Both the position numbers and the translations under genes were made by a program. From assembly GCA_002720735.1 (NCBI GenBank), contig PBJN01000020.1:53129-61446 (forward strand): a stretch of 8,318 bases of DNA, in the 5' to 3' direction. Positions 1 through 7,385 of the stretch are shown piece by piece; within the stretch, counting starts at the first letter, position 1, and every line of letters starts with the position of its first letter. Under the pieces are notes generated by a model. The model had not been told where the DNA came from. It saw only the letters and a program-made list of their open reading frames with translations, and did not search any database. Source of the stretch: Porticoccaceae bacterium (GTDB lineage: Bacteria > Pseudomonadota > Gammaproteobacteria > Pseudomonadales > Porticoccaceae).

Positions 1-359
1 GCTGTGATTAATGCATCGCTTTTGGATCGCAGCTCTAGGGGAAGCGCCACATTTTCAAGTGCAGTCAACCCAGGCAACAGATGAAATGATTGGAAAACAA
101 AACCAACGTAACGTGCCCTAATTGATGCTCTGGCCTCTTCACTCATGGAGGTAATCCTCTTCCCATCAATGTGAACCGAGCCAGTAGATGGGAGGTCCAA
201 TCCCGCCAATATTCCCAAGAGCGTTGACTTTCCGGAACCTGATGGACCAATAATCGCCAAGCTTTCTCCCCTTGAAACCTGGAAGCTGAGTGAGTTTAAT
301 ATAGTAAGTTCATCCTCTAAAACTTGGACTTGTTTACTCAGATTATTAACCTTTATCAT
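1..359 (-). CDS. ybbA: YbbA/LolD-type ABC transporter ATP-binding protein, N-terminal part (cut by window edge)
   Basis: Seen: an ATG at 357-359 opens a frame running leftward off the window, giving 119 complete codons. A Walker A motif GPSGSGKST lies at about residues 38-46, and the Q-loop with the stretch VGFVFQSFHLLPGLTALENV at about residues 85-104. The signature motif, Walker B and H-loop lie outside the window. GGGA stands 7 bases before the ATG as a ribosome-binding site. Known: the segment SEEARA..RA.YVGFVFQSF closely resembles E. coli YbbA, an ATPase of the MacB/LolD/FtsE class that pairs with a large inner-membrane permease (YbbP). In many gammaproteobacteria ybbA is divergent from tesA, exactly as here. 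Inference: it powers an exporter or lipoprotein/lipid-extraction type complex whose permease should follow further left. The exact substrate is unknown, and LolD is the main alternative assignment, made less likely by the tesA neighbour. Confidence 0.88.
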   Translation of the reverse strand, partial: MIKVNNLSKQVQVLEDELTILNSLSFQVSRGESLAIIGPSGSGKSTLLGILAGLDLPSTGSVHIDGKRITSMSEEARASIRARYVGFVFQSFHLLPGLTALENVALPLELRSKSDALIT

Positions 360-424
360 AACTAATTCCCAATTTCTCCAGTTTTCTGGTAAGTTCTAAC
401 AAATTCATACCAAGGGGAAGTACG

Positions 425-1033
425 CTGAAACATTATAGTACGATTACAGTGATCATTTGTTGCTTTGTATTTTTTTGCCCTCAGAATCACGCGGCTAAGC
501 TTCTCGTACTTGGGGACAGCTTAAGCTCCTCCTATGGTTTTGAAGAACAAAGTGGCTGGGTAAGCCTCATTGCAGATCACTTTAGACCAAATCATGAAAT
601 TATTAATGCAAGTATAAGCGGTGATACAACTGGCAATGGTTTGTTTAGATTACCCCAACTTTTAAATAAATTTTCTCCGACCCATGTGCTAATAGAACTT
701 GGCGCTAATGACGGCCTTCGCGGTTATCCTCTTTACATTATTGAAGAAAACATCGAAAAAATGATTGAAATCTGTCGATCTAAGGCCGCAAAACCCATCC
801 TTTTTGGTATGCGCATCCCTGGGAACTATGGCACTCGTTACGCAGAGGGCTTCGCGAATATATACACTAAAATTGCTACAAAGAGAGGTGTCGACCTGCT
901 AAATTTTGATTTTTATGAAATAGCAACGACTCAATCGCTCATTCAGAGTGATGGATTGCATCCCACGGCGAGCGCACAACCAATTATCAAAGAAAAAGTT
1001 CAGCAGTTCTTGACTACGACCCTTGGCTTTTAG
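425..1033 (+). CDS. tesA: TesA-like GDSL (SGNH) esterase / acyl-CoA thioesterase I / lysophospholipase L1
   Basis: Seen: all SGNH blocks are intact. Numbered from codon 425, block I is GDSLSSSYG with Ser32, block II is NASISGDT, block III is ELGANDGLRG with Asn95, and block V is DGLHP with Asp176 and His179. Known: TesA hydrolyses acyl-CoA, esters and lysophospholipids, usually in the periplasm, and mature E. coli TesA is about 182 residues, similar to this protein after signal removal. Start choice: the GTG at 449 has no ribosome-binding site and gives a hydrophobic leader without positive charge. A CTG at 425 lies 7 bases after GGGG within AAGGGGAAG and adds a Lys2-His3 n-region before the hydrophobic core, giving 202 residues with likely cleavage just before KLLVLGDS. 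The cleavage site is not ideal, with His or Asn at -3. No in-frame ATG or TTG is available. Neighbours: divergent from ybbA, tail-to-tail with recJ with a 20-base overlap. The function call is firm; the start is tentative. Confidence 0.93.
   Translation: MKHYSTITVIICCFVFFCPQNHAAKLLVLGDSLSSSYGFEEQSGWVSLIADHFRPNHEIINASISGDTTGNGLFRLPQLLNKFSPTHVLIELGANDGLRGYPLYIIEENIEKMIEICRSKAAKPILFGMRIPGNYGTRYAEGFANIYTKIATKRGVDLLNFDFYEIATTQSLIQSDGLHPTASAQPIIKEKVQQFLTTTLGF
432..437 (-). promoter_or_regulatory. Candidate -10 box for ybbA
   Basis: On the minus strand a perfect TATAAT lies about 73 bases before the ybbA ATG, which would give a leader of about 65 bases. No convincing -35 hexamer is found 16-18 bases upstream, so the call rests on the -10 and its location only. 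It would overlap the first codons of tesA if tesA starts at 425. Confidence 0.3.
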
Positions 1034-2804
1034 ACCACACCGAAGCGGCTTTTATTCGGTAAATTGGTTGAAAGTAATCGATCAATAACTGAAGTCTAAC
1101 AGCTCCTCTATATTCGTTGAGTTTGAGACGGTAAACGCAATGAAGCGTACTTGTTTTTTCGTTGTTCCACTCATTGACATCTACATTAAAACAAATCGCA
1201 TCTAACATCGAATCTCTCTGCTCTGGGAATGAGAGCGTCATTTTAAGATATTTTTTCTTAAGGATTTGCTGGCTTTCAACGATGAAAATCCCATCAAATG
1301 TGGGTTCTGGAAACTCAGATCCCCAGGGACCTGCGTCATCCAGTAGCGTCGCAGTTTTAATGTTAATTTGTGTTACGTCTAATTCTCCATCAGTCAGACA
1401 AACGTCGTTAAAATTCTCGTTTTTTAACGTGTTATTAACATGCTTGCGAAAGGCGGTGAAGAGTAACTCTAACCGATCTTCACGTATACTAAAACCCGCC
1501 GCCATTGCATGACCACCAAATTTCATTGCGAGATCAGCATGTTTTAAAGCTACAGCGGACAGTGCGTCTCGCATATGTAATTTTGGAATTGAACGACATG
1601 AGCCTTTTACCTGATGAGTAGGTCCAACACTTTTAGACTCGCGAGCACAAATCAAAACAGGGCGATGATACCTTTCCTTTATTCTTGACGCCAACAATCC
1701 GAGTATACCCTCATGCCAATCAGGCTTGTACAAACAAATTACGTTTGGTAATCGCTCAGATTGTCCCAGTTGCAAACCCTCAATTAGGTGTAATGCATCA
1801 GCCTGCATGCCCTCTTCGAGAGCTCGTCTTTCTTGATTTAATGCGTTAAGGTGATTTGCCAACTTGAGTGCGGTACCGACGTCACTAGTCAAAAGACACT
1901 GGATTCCAATTGATATATCCTTCAGCCTTCCAGCTGCATTTAAACTGGGTCCAAGCTTAAATCCTAAATCGGAGGCGTTTACTCCGCTCTGATTCTTTCC
2001 AGCAACTCTCAACATTGCTGAAATACCTGGACGACAGTACCCTTCTCGAATACGTTTTAACCCATGATGGACAAGAGTTCGATTAACCTGATCAAGAGGG
2101 ACCACGTCCGCAATGGTCCCGAGGGCAACCAAGTCGAGCCATACCGATAGCTTTGGCTCATCTATGTCCTGCGACACGAACCAATTGATCTCCCTCAATG
2201 CGGTGCGCAAAGCCAAAAGCAGATAAAGAGCGACCCCGACACCAGCTAAATTTTTGGAGGGAAATTTGCACCCTAGTTGATTTGGATTGATGATTGAGTG
2301 GGCATTGGGCAATTCTTTACCCGGAAGATGGTGGTCTGTAATAATCACATCAACTCCGCGTTGAGAAGCCTCTTCAACTCCTTGGCAACTAGAAATACCG
2401 TTATCGACCGTGATAATAAGAGCAGGCTCCAATCTCATCGCCGAATCAACAATCTCTTTGCTAAGCCCATAGCCAAATTCGAAACGATTTGGCACCAAAT
2501 ATTGAACGAAAGAAAATCCCATACTCCCTAATCCGAGAATCATGAGCGCTGTACTGGTCGCTCCGTCAGCGTCAAAATCTCCAATTATTAAAATCTTTTG
2601 TTTTGATTGAAGTGCATCAATAAGGCGTTTTACGGCAGACTCGATTCCCAACATTTTAGAGGGGTGCGGCAGTTTGGAGAGTGTTTTATCAATCATCGAA
2701 ATATCGTTAATGCCGCGATTCGAATACACGCGATGAAGTACCGGATCTATATTTTTGGAAGACAGGTGCTTCGCCCCACACCGCCGGATAATGGTTTTTT
2801 TCAC
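1014..2804 (-). CDS. recJ: Single-stranded-DNA-specific 5'-3' exonuclease RecJ
   Basis: Known role: RecJ degrades single-stranded DNA 5' to 3' in RecF-pathway recombination, mismatch repair and fork processing. Seen, numbered from the GTG at 2804 (596 residues): DHH-domain motif I GDFDADG (Asp76, 78, 80), motif II VDNG (Asp134), motif III DHHLPG (157-162), LAGVGVALYLLLALR, LGTIADVVPL (Asp233), LNAAGR (289-294), and the DHHA1 motif GGHAMAAGFS (430-439). The metal-binding set looks complete. Start: the frame is open to a GTG at 2888 with an ATG at 2852, but E. coli RecJ (577 residues) aligns from the GTG at 2804, with KKTIIRR matching its basic N-terminus and GGAA 8 bases upstream. The extra N-terminal 28 residues look unconserved. 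Oddities: a Cys replaces the second Gly in the usual KGSGRS stretch (KGSCRS), and a tail of about 17 residues follows the DYFQPI end and overlaps tesA. Likely follows the DUF3094 gene in one transcript. Confidence 0.96.
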   Translation of the reverse strand: MKKTIIRRCGAKHLSSKNIDPVLHRVYSNRGINDISMIDKTLSKLPHPSKMLGIESAVKRLIDALQSKQKILIIGDFDADGATSTALMILGLGSMGFSFVQYLVPNRFEFGYGLSKEIVDSAMRLEPALIITVDNGISSCQGVEEASQRGVDVIITDHHLPGKELPNAHSIINPNQLGCKFPSKNLAGVGVALYLLLALRTALREINWFVSQDIDEPKLSVWLDLVALGTIADVVPLDQVNRTLVHHGLKRIREGYCRPGISAMLRVAGKNQSGVNASDLGFKLGPSLNAAGRLKDISIGIQCLLTSDVGTALKLANHLNALNQERRALEEGMQADALHLIEGLQLGQSERLPNVICLYKPDWHEGILGLLASRIKERYHRPVLICARESKSVGPTHQVKGSCRSIPKLHMRDALSAVALKHADLAMKFGGHAMAAGFSIREDRLELLFTAFRKHVNNTLKNENFNDVCLTDGELDVTQINIKTATLLDDAGPWGSEFPEPTFDGIFIVESQQILKKKYLKMTLSFPEQRDSMLDAICFNVDVNEWNNEKTSTLHCVYRLKLNEYRGAVRLQLLIDYFQPIYRIKAASVWSKSQGS

Positions 2805-2909
2805 TATTCGAGTTCCACAACAGACCAAACCCTCATGGTCTCCATCTACCATTTGCTTTTGCGTATGTGTTACGGCAGATTTAAGCACATGAAGCTTTTA
2901 AAAAATCCT

Positions 2910-3095
2910 TTACAGATATCCGACCCATTTTCCAATGAGATAACTAACTACTCCAAGCAAGGCTACTACTGACCAAGTAACCAAGAATAGAAGGAACCCT
3001 CTGAAAGGCTTTCTCTCAATAGTATTGTAGCCGGTGCTTATGAATTGCTGCACCCTTTCCAGATCTTCTGGAGAAAGTTGTGGATCTTCCCGCAT
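2910..3095 (-). CDS. DUF3094-like small single-helix membrane protein
   Basis: A 61-residue protein if started at the ATG at 3093-3095 (GAG 7 bases upstream). A TTG at 3122 would add 9 residues that look unconserved. Seen: a charged N-terminal half with SPEDLERVQQFISTGYN and then the conserved-looking ERKPFRG, followed by one hydrophobic segment from about residue 35 to 57 and a short tail KWVGYL. Recognition: the pattern SPED..RV..(Y/F)...N.(V/I)ERKPFR plus a C-terminal membrane helix matches my memory of the DUF3094 family, found in Pseudomonas and relatives; this was not checked by search. The function is unknown. Topology is probably N-in, with the KPFR group at the membrane face, but that is inference. 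It sits between thrC (about 180 bases upstream) and recJ (about 105 bases downstream, counting from the GTG at 2804), so it is probably cotranscribed with recJ. Confidence 0.75.
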   Translation of the reverse strand: MREDPQLSPEDLERVQQFISTGYNTIERKPFRGFLLFLVTWSVVALLGVVSYLIGKWVGYL

Positions 3096-3273
3096 GATTA
3101 CACTCGCATTTATTATCGACAATATACACTATTTTTCTACGTTACTATTTTGGCCAACGATTAGATCCTCGAGTAATTTCTATCTGCCTCCAACGCACGA
3201 CCGTAAACTTCACTGCATTCCGTGATTGTCTGCGAACATGTTGGTTACAAAAACAACTTTTATTAACTAATTC
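3096..3273. other. Intergenic region between thrC and the DUF3094-like gene
   Basis: This is the longest non-coding gap in the window (178 bases). It should hold any thrC terminator and any promoter for the small protein and recJ. I see no stable hairpin followed by a T-run and no good -35/-10 pair. On the minus strand a GATAAT lies at 3108-3113, 17 bases after a poor GTAGAA, so it is not called as a promoter. A perfect 8-base palindrome TTGGCCAA lies at 3150-3157. A start-less open frame (3244 to 3161, minus) is discussed under findings. Confidence 0.5.
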
Positions 3274-4683
3274 TTATATTTCTACGAGATCACTAACTCT
3301 GTCCGCCATAAACTTTTGAACTGCAACCTGATTATTTTCTAAAATGTGCATATGCTCAGCCCTGAGAAATAAATCATTTAAATGATCGGGTAAACTCGCT
3401 GCCTCGGCAAAACCCGCCTGTTTTACTGCATCAGGAAACTTAGCAGGATGTGCCGTTGCGAGACTCACCATTGGGGTTTCTATGTCTGCTCGACAACGGC
3501 GAGCCGCAGATAAACCAATTGCAGAGTGTGGATCTAACAGGTATCCATTATTTTTATTCAAGATACGAATCATTTCAAGCATTTCATGATTATCGCACCG
3601 ATAAGTCGTAAAAAGCTGTTGGATTACGAAGCGCACCTCATCAGCCAGCTTTAAAGTACCTTTTTGCGATTCCTCCATTAATTTAACAACATATGCTCCA
3701 TCCCGACCATGGACATCGAAAAGTAATCTTTCAAAATTACTAGATATCATTATATCCATACTAGGTGCTAAGGTCCGCTTAAGAGGACGAATACTGTGAT
3801 CGTTGTCACTCAGGCACCGATGAAGTATGTCATTGCTGTTTGTTGCAACAATGAGCTGCTTGATGGGAAGACCCATTTTTGAGGCAATATATCCTGCGAA
3901 GACATCACCAAAATTACCGGTCGGAACTGAAAAGGAAATGAAATTAGACCGAACACCCAAATGCAGAGCAGCCCAAAAATAATAAACAATTTGAGCCATT
4001 ATTCGAGCCCAATTGATTGAATTAACTGCCACTAGCTGAAGTTTATTCGGAAGAAATGACTGATTACTGAAGCATGCCTTAACCATATTTTGACAGTCAT
4101 CAAAATTCCCCTTTAGGGCTATATTAAAAACTCTACCTGATAATACTGTTGTCATTTGCCTTCTCTGAACCTCAGACACGCGTTGGTGCGGATGGAGAAT
4201 AAACATTTTCATGTTATCGCAATCTCGACAACCCTCGATTGCAGCTGATCCCGTATCGCCCGAAGTTGCGCCCATAATTACTACCTTTTTATTCTTTCGC
4301 TTAAGCACATAATTAAGTAACTGTCCCAAAAACTGCAAAGCAAAATCTTTAAATGCCAAAGTAGGACCATGAAATAGCTCTAGGACCCACTCATTGTGGC
4401 CGGTCTGAATTAACGGTGCCGTCGCGGAATGGTTGAATGAGCTGTAAGCAGTATCAATTAGTTTAATAAGGTCTTTTTCGGGTATACAGTCCCCAATAAA
4501 CGGCTGCATCACTTCAAAGGCTAATTGTTTATAAGATAATTTTTTCCAAGCTTCTATGTCAGAAATACTGAAACTTGGGATGCTGGTTGGAACATAAAGC
4601 CCTCCGTCAGGGGCAAGCCCAGTTAATATTGCTTCGTCGAAATTCTTAGGTTGCCCGCCACCTCGGGTGCTCACATATTTCAT
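3274..4683 (-). CDS. thrC: Threonine synthase
   Basis: Known role: a PLP enzyme converting O-phosphohomoserine to threonine plus phosphate, the last step of threonine synthesis in the cytoplasm. Seen: 469 residues, the length of the Pseudomonas form and longer than the E. coli enzyme (about 428). N-terminal MKYVSTRGGG; ELFHGPTLAFKDFALQFLGQ with the PLP-binding Lys112; GATSGDTGSAAIEGCR shortly after, for phosphate/PLP contacts; VSEVQRRQMTT; VNSINWARIMAQIVYYF; SVPTGNFGDVFAGY; LDPHSAIG near the C-terminus. Nothing catalytic appears missing. Start: ATG at 4681-4683 with a strong GGGGA 8 bases upstream. Neighbours: 23 bases downstream of hom on the same strand, so the two are almost surely one operon. 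A homoserine kinase gene is not in this window, unlike the enterobacterial thrABC operon. Confidence 0.98.
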   Translation of the reverse strand: MKYVSTRGGGQPKNFDEAILTGLAPDGGLYVPTSIPSFSISDIEAWKKLSYKQLAFEVMQPFIGDCIPEKDLIKLIDTAYSSFNHSATAPLIQTGHNEWVLELFHGPTLAFKDFALQFLGQLLNYVLKRKNKKVVIMGATSGDTGSAAIEGCRDCDNMKMFILHPHQRVSEVQRRQMTTVLSGRVFNIALKGNFDDCQNMVKACFSNQSFLPNKLQLVAVNSINWARIMAQIVYYFWAALHLGVRSNFISFSVPTGNFGDVFAGYIASKMGLPIKQLIVATNSNDILHRCLSDNDHSIRPLKRTLAPSMDIMISSNFERLLFDVHGRDGAYVVKLMEESQKGTLKLADEVRFVIQQLFTTYRCDNHEMLEMIRILNKNNGYLLDPHSAIGLSAARRCRADIETPMVSLATAHPAKFPDAVKQAGFAEAASLPDHLNDLFLRAEHMHILENNQVAVQKFMADRVSDLVEI

Positions 4684-4706
4684 TTAGTGTATCCCCAGAA
4701 AATTGG

Positions 4707-6017
4707 TCAAACCTGATCTAATCTCTCAAGACGAATTATCATTGCATCGCCCTGTACCGTGTCTAATTGCTCGATCTTTCTTATCGCCTTGTTAAGATGA
4801 AGTTCTGCGATGGTGTTTGTTATTACAATCACATCAACATAATCAACTCCGACAGGCTGCTCTTTTTGAATGATTGCCTCAATACTAATTCCAACTTCTG
4901 CCATTATACTCGTGGCTTTTGATAATACACCTGGCATATCATGCATTGAAAACCGAAGATAGTAACAAGTCTCTATCTGCTCAATGGAGAGGATCTTTTT
5001 ATCTTTAATATCTGTTAACTTTATACCAAGCGGCCTTACGCCCCCCTCATTGGTAGTGGTGATGTTACGACTTATGTCAACAAGATCAGCAATCACTGAG
5101 GATGCTGTGGGTTCTGACCCCGCTCCTCGACCGTAAAAAAGACTACTTCCGAGCGCGTCACAGTTGACTAAAATTGCATTTAGCACATCATCAACACCCG
5201 ATAACAAGCAACTCCTTGGTATGAGTGCAGGATGAACTCGAAGCTCAATACCCGTTGGTTTTTGACTCGCTATTCCGAGATATTTAACAGCATACCCCAG
5301 TTCTGAAGCATATGTGATATCTCGAGGTTGCAAGTGAGTAATTCCGTCCTTAAAAATATTTTTTGTTTGGAGGGGTATCGAAAAAGCAATAGACGCAAGA
5401 ATCGCTAATTTCTGCGCGGCATCCGTACCGTCGATATCAAAGGACGGGTCGGCTTCTGCGTAACCCTTCTCTTTTGCCTCTTCTAGTACATCCTGGAATT
5501 CCCTCTTTTTGCTGGCCATTTCAGATAGAATAAAGTTACTCGTACCATTGATGATGCCAGCCATCCAGTTTACATCATTTGCAACGAGACCCTCCCGAAG
5601 AGCCTTTATTATAGGGATTCCTCCAGCGACCGCAGCTTCAAATGCTACAACAACTTGGTTTTTTTCAGCCTCAAAAAAAATTTCTTGCCCCCGTTCTGCA
5701 ATCAAGGCTTTATTAGCAGTAACTATATGTTTTCTGTTGCGGATTGCGGTCATTATCAGATCAAATGCCACTGCTGTGCCGCCAATCAATTCAACAACAA
5801 TATCAACGTTGGGATCTTCCGCAACTTGAAACACGTTACCTGATATTTTCACTGATTCGGTCTCACGGCAGGAATGAGAGCTTCGGGTTCCTATATGAGT
5901 CACTGAAATATTGCTTCCAGCGCGAGCGGAGATCAGGTCAGCATTTCGCCTTAAAACCGTATAGACCCCGTAGCCCACTGTACCAAGCCCGCACAAACCG
6001 ATGTTAATTATCTTCAC
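4707..6017 (-). CDS. hom: Homoserine dehydrogenase (monofunctional, with ACT domain)
   Basis: Known role: NAD(P)H-dependent reduction of aspartate semialdehyde to homoserine, the branch point to threonine and methionine. Seen, numbered from the GTG at 6017 (436 residues): Rossmann motif GLCGLGTVG (7-15); HIVTANKALIAERG with Lys103; AAVAGGIPIIKALREGL; GIINGTSNFIL (about 155-165); DPSFDIDGTDAAQKLAILAS with Asp199 and Lys203 as the expected catalytic pair; a C-terminal ACT domain from about residue 350 containing FSMHDMPGVLSKATSIMAEV. There is no aspartokinase part, so it is the Pseudomonas/Gram-positive type rather than E. coli ThrA. The ACT domain suggests threonine feedback inhibition (inference). 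Start: a TTG at 6056 would add 13 residues, but the GTG has AAAGGAAA 6-7 bases upstream and puts the Rossmann strand right at the N-terminus, as usual. It is 74 bases downstream of dsbC and 23 upstream of thrC. Confidence 0.98.
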   Translation of the reverse strand: MKIINIGLCGLGTVGYGVYTVLRRNADLISARAGSNISVTHIGTRSSHSCRETESVKISGNVFQVAEDPNVDIVVELIGGTAVAFDLIMTAIRNRKHIVTANKALIAERGQEIFFEAEKNQVVVAFEAAVAGGIPIIKALREGLVANDVNWMAGIINGTSNFILSEMASKKREFQDVLEEAKEKGYAEADPSFDIDGTDAAQKLAILASIAFSIPLQTKNIFKDGITHLQPRDITYASELGYAVKYLGIASQKPTGIELRVHPALIPRSCLLSGVDDVLNAILVNCDALGSSLFYGRGAGSEPTASSVIADLVDISRNITTTNEGGVRPLGIKLTDIKDKKILSIEQIETCYYLRFSMHDMPGVLSKATSIMAEVGISIEAIIQKEQPVGVDYVDVIVITNTIAELHLNKAIRKIEQLDTVQGDAMIIRLERLDQV

Positions 6018-6055
6018 GTCATTTCCTTTGATAGAGTTATTGTACTTGCACAACA

Positions 6056-6061
6056 ATTATA
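6056..6061 (-). promoter_or_regulatory. Candidate -10 box for an internal hom-thrC promoter
   Basis: A perfect TATAAT on the minus strand lies in the dsbC-hom gap, 38 bases before the hom GTG at 6017, giving a leader of about 30 bases that contains the ribosome-binding site. The best -35 (TTAAGT with a 16-base spacer) matches only 3 of 6 positions. The region is AT-rich, so a chance match is possible. Confidence 0.35.
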
Positions 6062-6091
6062 TATTGATTAGCCTCATACTTAATAAGAGGG

Positions 6092-6868
6092 TCAAATTCT
6101 ATCCTTGAGACCGAGTAAAACTGCAAAGCCTGGTGCCGATCGATAGCCAGGAATCATAGTTCCATCCATCAGAATAATTGCTGGCGTTCCACTCACTCCG
6201 ATCTCTCTACCAAGGCGGAGATGCGCTGAAACTGGGCTTTCAGCACAAGTTTGATTAGGAACCTTCTTTCCAGCCTTAAGTCGAGTTAAAGTGGCCTCGC
6301 GATCATCCGAGCACCAAGCTGTGGTAATTTTGTCATATGCGGGCGAATTTAAACCAGCTCTGGGATAAGCTAAATAGCGAATCTCAATGCCATACGAGTT
6401 AAGTTCTTCAACTTCATTGTGCAATTTACGGCAATATCCACAATCAATATCGGTGAAAACATTCATAATAGCTTTTGTCTCCCCTTCCGGTGAAAAAACT
6501 ATCATGTCTTTAACATCCAGGTTATTAAATATTCGCTCCCGATCCGAAACCAAACGGAGCTCTTCAACGTCAACAAAGCCGGTCGCCTCGATTCTATAAA
6601 CTGAGCCATCAAAAAAATGACTTCCATCTTTGGCAACGTAAAGGATCGGTCCATTTTCGATAGAAACTCTATAGTAACCTGGTATATCTGACTCTCCTAA
6701 AAATTTATAATGGAATTCGGGACGCGCCGCCTCCAGCTTCTCTAGCACTGTGACGAGGGAAGGTGTTTTCCCTCTGACCGATGAGTCCTCAGCATAACCA
6801 CTGGAGATAGTGACAAAACTTACATACAAAAATAGTCTAAACCACACAAGTATTAGTTCAAGAGCCAT
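6092..6868 (-). CDS. dsbC: Thiol:disulfide interchange protein DsbC (periplasmic disulfide isomerase)
   Basis: Known role: a homodimeric V-shaped periplasmic isomerase that corrects wrong disulfides and is kept reduced by DsbD. Seen in 258 residues: a hydrophobic signal segment to about residue 26 ending SSGYA-ED; an N-terminal dimerisation domain including ILYVAKDGSHFFDG (75-88); a thioredoxin domain with FTDIDCGYCRKLH, active Cys143 and Cys146; a second pair Cys186 (AWC) and Cys208 (QTC) matching the structural disulfide of E. coli DsbC; the cis-Pro motif GVSGTPA with Pro229; and IPGYR. Start: the ATG at 6868 gives an n-region with Glu and no positive charge before Arg11. A GTG at 6847 would give the more usual MWFR start, but neither has a good ribosome-binding site. 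Neighbours: upstream of hom-thrC, as in Pseudomonas. Here glnK rather than xerD lies before it. DsbG is the main alternative; the CGYC motif and threonine-gene context favour DsbC. Confidence 0.95.
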   Translation of the reverse strand: MALELILVWFRLFLYVSFVTISSGYAEDSSVRGKTPSLVTVLEKLEAARPEFHYKFLGESDIPGYYRVSIENGPILYVAKDGSHFFDGSVYRIEATGFVDVEELRLVSDRERIFNNLDVKDMIVFSPEGETKAIMNVFTDIDCGYCRKLHNEVEELNSYGIEIRYLAYPRAGLNSPAYDKITTAWCSDDREATLTRLKAGKKVPNQTCAESPVSAHLRLGREIGVSGTPAIILMDGTMIPGYRSAPGFAVLLGLKDRI

Positions 6869-6933
6869 ATAAGTACCGTTTCAACTGATCAATGGCAAAG
6901 GTATCTCGCAACCCTTCGATATATGAGGTGTTT

Positions 6934-6953
6934 AAAAATCAGGAAGGCTTTCC
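6934..6953 (-). terminator. Weak candidate terminator after glnK
   Basis: Four bases past the glnK stop the minus strand reads GGAA-AGCC-TTCC, a 4-bp hairpin with a tetraloop, followed after three bases by TTTTT. The stem is short and the T-run displaced, so termination would be inefficient and readthrough into dsbC likely. Confidence 0.25.
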
Positions 6954-6957
6954 AAAA

Positions 6958-7329
<372 letters not shown>

Positions 7330-7348
7330 TTAAAGATACTTGGTTTTT

Positions 7349-7377
7349 ATTAAAAATGCACCTTAAACAGGCGTAAA
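7349..7377 (-). promoter_or_regulatory. Candidate sigma-70 promoter for glnK
   Basis: On the minus strand, TTTACG (7372-7377; 4 of 6 matches to TTGACA) is followed by a 17-base spacer and then TTTAAT (7349-7354; 5 of 6 matches to TATAAT). Transcription would begin near 7342, leaving a leader of about 45 bases to the glnK ATG. It lies just past the amtB terminator, where a glnK promoter is needed. The spacer contains GGTGCA, half of an NtrC-type palindrome, but no matching other half. I found no GG-N10-GC sigma-54 core in the gap. Confidence 0.4.
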
Positions 7378-7385
7378 AATAGGGT

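Noticed and set aside
1039..1060. Possible bidirectional terminator after tesA (ACCGAA...TTCGGT)
   Set aside because: A 6-bp stem with a 10-base loop, not GC-rich and with no T-run after it on either strand; it also lies inside recJ coding sequence.
1162..1512. Plus-strand open frame of 116 codons
   Set aside because: It lies entirely antisense within recJ, whose motifs and family length are clear; the translation resembles no family and has no ribosome-binding site.
2298..2972. Plus-strand open frames antisense to recJ and the small protein
   Set aside because: Shadows of the real minus-strand genes, with no recognisable domains.
3225..3273. Terminator directly after thrC
   Set aside because: Only a 4-bp GTTG/CAAC pairing with a loose loop is visible and no T-run follows it.
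5509..6007. Overlapping plus-strand open frames in the hom region
   Set aside because: Antisense to the conserved Rossmann and catalytic parts of hom; three overlapping frames at one place are typical of shadow frames.
7356..7375. NtrC operator upstream of glnK
   Set aside because: Only the right half GGTGCA is present; the left half at the proper spacing matches about 2 of 6 bases.
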